DNA from: Streptomyces sp. SBT349
GTDB lineage: Bacteria > Actinomycetota > Actinomycetes > Streptomycetales > Streptomycetaceae
Length of the DNA stretch: 38,127 bases
NCBI RefSeq assembly: GCF_001083795.1
Contig: NZ_LAVK01000025.1
Coordinates: 1 to 38,127, forward strand
Reading direction: 5' to 3'
Shown: positions 35,322 through 38,127 of the stretch, piece after piece
Position numbering within the stretch: position 1 is the stretch's first letter
How the letters are laid out: each line of letters opens with the position of its first letter
Program-made: the position numbers and the translations under genes
The notes under the pieces: model-generated
Databases searched by the model: none
Told to the model about the DNA's origin: nothing
Seen by the model: the letters and a program-made list of their open reading frames with translations, nothing else

Positions 35322-35464
35322 TGGTCTGGTCCGGCCTCGCCCTCGCAGCGGCCTTCGCCCCCACCACCGCCACCCGCACAGCCGCCCTCCACACCCTCGA
35401 CCTCCTGCTGCGTATGGTGCCCTGGTACCCCCCCGAAGCTGACGCGCGCCCAGACACTGCATGA
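35321..35464 (+). CDS. 47-codon hydrophobic peptide ending the helicase operon
   Basis: GTG at 35321 overlaps the TAG stop of the helicase by one base, and the frame runs to TGA at 35464. The product is a single hydrophobic or amphipathic helix (VVWSGLALAAAFAP) followed by TRTAALHTLDLLLRMVPWYP. Small proteins with a 'VLDLLLR.VPWY' ending are common in Streptomyces, though I know no function for them. The exact overlap and codon use support a real gene. Confidence 0.5.
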   Translation: MVWSGLALAAAFAPTTATRTAALHTLDLLLRMVPWYPPEADARPDTA

Positions 35465-35538
35465 ACAGCCCCGCTGCCCGGCGCCCTTCGTCCTTCGGCC
35501 GGAGCCGGGCCGAGCGCGCGGCCGCGCCGCCGCTCACC

Positions 35539-35558
35539 GTGCGGCACCGGCGCCGCAC
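35539..35558. terminator. hairpin between convergent genes
   Basis: GTGCGGC (35539-35545) and GCCGCAC (35552-35558) form a perfect 7-base stem with a 6-base loop in the gap between the plus-strand peptide gene and the minus-strand ptuB-like remnant. It could end transcription from either side. No T run. Confidence 0.4.
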
Positions 35559-35647
35559 GACCCGCGTGTCGCCTCGGCCCCGCTGCGCCGGATCCGGGCC
35601 ACCGTCGGCCCGGACCGGCTAACGGCATCCGGAGCCCGCAGGGAGTG

Positions 35648-36362
35648 TCATCCGTGCTGGGCGCGCCATTCCTTACCGCTGCCGCGGCGCTGGGGCCCAG
35701 CACAGTGACGGCTACCACCGGGGCGAGTTGCTGCATGGCGCGGACGGCGCCGGCGAAGGGTGACACGCGCAGTGCCTGGGCGGTCTGGGCCGCCTCATCA
35801 AGGTCGCCTTCCTTCCGGCTGCAGTGCCAGTCCCGCAGTGAGGCCCGGGCACTGGCGAACGCGGCTTGCCGGCCCTGGACGAGGTCGCTTCGGTTGAGTC
35901 CGAAGACCCGGATGGTCTCCTCGCCTTTCGGGCTGCGGTCCTGGTACTCGCCGGACGCCAGCAGGAGGGTGAGGTGGGCCGCGGGGTCCTCGGCGGACGG
36001 GTCGACCAGCAGGCAGCGCCCGTCCGCGTCACAGGGGTAGGCATCTCTCTTCAGGTTGTTGTTGCAGTGCGAGCAGGCCAGCAGGTGGTTGATCCAGTCG
36101 AAGGCCCGTAAGGGCGCCTCCTTGATGGGCTGGTGATGGTCGATGTCCGTGCCGAGGCTGTCCTCGTAGTACATGCACCGCCGCACCCCGTGCGCTATCC
36201 GCCCCAGCAGCTGCCGCACGTCCCGTTTCGCGGCCTCGGCACCCTCCCAGTGGGTGCGCGCCACGGCAACGGTTCCGCCCTGCTCCACGACCTTCGCGCT
36301 GCGCCGGTCCAGGAGCTGCTGGGTGGCGGTTGGGACGGGGAGGCGCTGGACACGGGGATCAC
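35648..36362 (-). pseudogene. ptuB: Septu-like PtuB HNH nuclease, decayed
   Basis: The protein-like part (read from 36290 down to about 35670) is an HNH endonuclease of the Septu PtuB type: TDIDHHQPIKE, WINHLLACSHCNNNLKRD, LLVDPSAEDPAAHL, EETIRVFGLNRSDL. The original start is probably GTG 36362, overlapping the ptuA stop (GTGA), but a frameshift near 36350 separates it from the body. A second frameshift near 35670 is likely: the -1 frame gives KEWRAQHG and a natural stop at 35648, while the uncorrected frame runs on as GC-rich nonsense to 35182. The first zinc-site pair reads CMYYE where family members usually have CxxC, so a Cys-to-Tyr change is likely. PtuB is the nuclease partner of PtuA; this copy is almost certainly dead. 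Confidence 0.7.
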
Positions 36363-37711
36363 TGGGAGCCGCCCAGGCGGGCGGCCACCTCGGTGACCCT
36401 GGTCTCCAGCGAGCTGGTCAGCAGCTCGCTTAGCTGCTGGTACTCTGCGGCCTCCGCGTCGGTGGCCGTGTCGGCGTAAACCTTCCGCTCCAGTTCCACC
36501 AGCCGCTGCCGCGCGCTCGGCCCGGTCTGAGTATGGGCTCTCCAGTCCGAACAGCTCCGACAAGGCGGCGTCGTCCGCGCTGCCGTAGACGATGCGCTGG
36601 TACAGCTCCTCCTCCACCACCTTCGGCGGCCCCTGCTCGTCAGGCCCGGGCAGCCGGATCAGCCCGCCGGGGTCGGCGGCCTGGCATATGTACGGGCTGT
36701 GGCTGGAGACGATGAACTGGATGTTCGGGAAATGGGCCTGCAGTCAGTCGCCGATGCGCCGCTGCCAGGTGACGTGCAGGTGCGCGCCGACGTCGTCGAT
36801 CAGGACTACGCCGGGCGCGGTGACCGCGAGCCCGCCGTCACCGGTCTGCACCGTGTCCAGACCGTCGTAGGCGTCGTGGATCTGCCGGGCGATGTCCAGC
36901 ACCAGAGCGGCCACCGTGCGGTAGCCGTCACTCATCTCCCGCAGCGGATAGGGCTGCTCGGCCCCCTTGGCCACCCACAGCCTGTGGGAACTGACCGCAC
37001 TGATCTGGTACTCCTCCGGCAGCAGCCCATCCCTCAGCAGCGCCATGACCCCCGTCAGGAGCTCGTCCGCACCCGGGTGCTTTTCCAGACGGCGCAGGTG
37101 CAGGTCGATCAGCCACGGCACTCCCTCCGCCAGCAGGCGTCCCCTCTGTAACAGTGTCGCCATCCGCCCCGGGCCCGGGCCCGGCGCCAGCATCAGCTGT
37201 TGGGCCTCCCCGGAACCGCCCACCAGTCGGCGGAACGGCCCGTACCCCACACACAACCATCCGCGCGGGTTCTCCGCCCACGGGGCCGCGCTCAACCTGG
37301 TGGTTGACAGGCTCCTTCCGTAGTCGAAGGTCCTCATCGTCGGCCGCAGGGCCTGCGACCGCTCATTTTCCTTCTGCGCTGGCCCACCCACTCCAAGCCC
37401 AGCACCAGCTCCTTCTTCGACACACGACCGCTACTGGTGAAGACATCGCACGAGCTGCCCCGGACCACACGTGCTTCCACCCAGCCCGAATCGGCCCGCA
37501 CCGAGACCCAGCCCTCGAAATCCGCCACCAGATTCCGGGCAACCGAAGGCCCTCCCAGCGCCAGCGCGAGCGTCTGAAGCAGTGTCGAATTCCCCGAACT
37601 GTTGCGCCCCGCGATCACCGTCCAGCCACCACGCGCCGGCAGCGTCAGGTTCACCACGCGCTCGCCCGTGAAGCCCTTGATATCTGTGAGGCGGACTCTT
37701 GAGACGTACAC
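36359..37711 (-). pseudogene. ptuA: Septu-like PtuA ABC-type ATPase, decayed
   Basis: Reads as a PtuA-type ABC ATPase of about 450 residues when repaired. From GTG 37711: DIKGFTGERVVNLTLP, a Walker A reading GRNSSGNST with Asn at residue 41 (codon AAT at 37591-37589) where Lys is required. A -1 frameshift at about 37383-37389 (short G runs on the coding strand) leads to FDYGRSLSTTRLS and on to PLREMSDGYRTVAALVLDI and VVLIDDVGAHLH (Walker B/D-loop). An in-frame TGA at 36744-36746 replaces what is usually Trp before LQAHFPNIQFIVSSHSPYI (H-loop). A further +1 frameshift at about 36530 precedes RQRLVELERKVYADTATDA and the TGA at 36359. Four independent lesions make this a pseudogene. Confidence 0.78.
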
Positions 37712-37813
37712 CTGCGCCCCCGTCTTCCTTCCGATCAGTTACGCTCACGCCCCGCACCCACCGCGGCACGCCCGGGCCCCAGCCCCAGGACGCTCACCTT
37801 TCTCACGCTCCAC

Positions 37814-38127
37814 TCCCCGGAGGGGAAGGAAGCAGAATTCGGATTCCCCGAAACTTTTCCCACAAGGAAGCACTTGACCACAGACGGACACCAGCCTCTT
37901 CCCGTAGCTAGCTTTTCGGCCCGCGGAGTCGGGCCGAACTCGGACTCGGAGGCGAAGCCGGAGAGTCTCAGATGAAGCGAAGCGAAATCTGATCAGGTGA
38001 CCGAAGGTAACCAGCCCCGCGTAGCGGGGCAGTTCGGTGCGAAGCACCGAAATTGACGTTCCATCAGCTCCGCGCGGAGCGCGGAGCTTTCTCCCTTAGA
38101 GCCCCGCGCAGCGGGGCTCTAACCCGC
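37814..38127. repeat. linear-replicon telomere: palindrome array
   Basis: Consecutive hairpins on the + strand: 37814-37826 (5-bp stem, loop GGA), 37838-37852 (5 bp), 37916-37937 (8 bp), 37943-37967 (imperfect), 37969-37991 (imperfect), 37996-38012 (7 bp, one mismatch, loop GAA), 38014-38030 (7 bp, loop GTA), 38033-38051 (8 bp, loop GAA), 38066-38088 (10 bp, loop GGA) and 38096-38122 (12 bp, loop GCA). Stems lengthen toward the end and loops are GNA on the strand that would be the 3' overhang, as established for Streptomyces telomeres. The archetypal terminal sequence starting CCCGCGGAGCGGG is not seen; the window stops in CCCGC, perhaps the cut start of one more palindrome. Tap and Tpg are not encoded in this window. 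Confidence 0.85.

Noticed and set aside
35182..35647. Extension of the ptuB-like frame into and across the helicase 3' end
   Set aside because: Arg/Gly/Ala-rich nonsense after a likely frameshift; the -1 frame gives a natural ending at 35648.
1..38127. CRISPR arrays, rRNA or tRNA genes
   Set aside because: No regularly spaced repeats, tRNA-like cloverleaf ends or rRNA-like segments were seen; the only repeat array is the telomere palindrome set, whose units are all different.

Overview
The base composition (very GC-rich, strong third-position GC, many GTG starts, GGAG-type ribosome sites) and the gene families point to an actinomycete, most likely Streptomyces or a close relative. The last ~310 bases are a dense run of short perfect hairpins whose loops are nearly all GNA on the + strand. 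That is the signature of a Streptomyces-type linear-replicon telomere, so the window is best read as the subtelomeric end of a linear chromosome or plasmid, with the physical end at or just beyond base 38127.

Layout. (1) 1-830: a two-gene minus-strand operon (monooxygenase-like dimeric barrel protein, then cupin) behind a MerR-type promoter with 19-bp spacing. (2) 830-1694: no intact gene; it holds a C-terminal scrap of a helicase-associated (HA) domain gene and an AT-richer patch. (3) 1695-4447: an SF2 helicase with HA repeats, broken by one -1 frameshift. (4) 4476-10102: a minus-strand Tn7-like transposition operon, TnsA-like, TniA/TnsB, TniB/TnsC and TniQ, with tniA and tniB each frameshifted. 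(5) 10154-11815: a complete ISL3-family insertion sequence immediately upstream of the tnsA-like gene. (6) 11959-20108: a minus-strand pair, a 1990-aa protein with an AAA/STAND-like ATPase domain and a ~716-aa unknown partner. (7) 21089-29668, divergent from that pair: a complete four-gene type II Wadjet system (jetA, jetB, jetC, jetD), every junction an ATGA or GTGA overlap. (8) 30108-35464: a plus-strand operon of an NdpA/YejK-like nucleoid-associated protein, a single-domain RelA/SpoT-type nucleotide synthetase, a four-TM membrane protein, a second HA-repeat SF2 helicase and a 47-codon hydrophobic peptide. (9) 35648-37711: a decayed Septu-like pair (PtuA ATPase and PtuB HNH nuclease). (10) 37814-38127: the telomere.

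How the parts fit. The central 20 kb (about 11.9-35.3 kb) has ten long, uninterrupted genes in defence-like operons. The transposition genes, first helicase and Septu pair on either side carry at least seven reading-frame lesions between them. That contrast suggests real decay of mobile and older defence DNA around conserved defence modules, although most lesions lie in short homopolymers and sequencing error cannot be excluded for any single one. Wadjet is known to act on small circular DNA and not on linear DNA, so a linear replicon is a self-safe home for it. The two most promising candidates for an undescribed system are the NdpA/RelA-SpoT/4TM/helicase operon and the 1990-aa ATPase with its unknown partner. 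Both are inferences from domains and gene order only.
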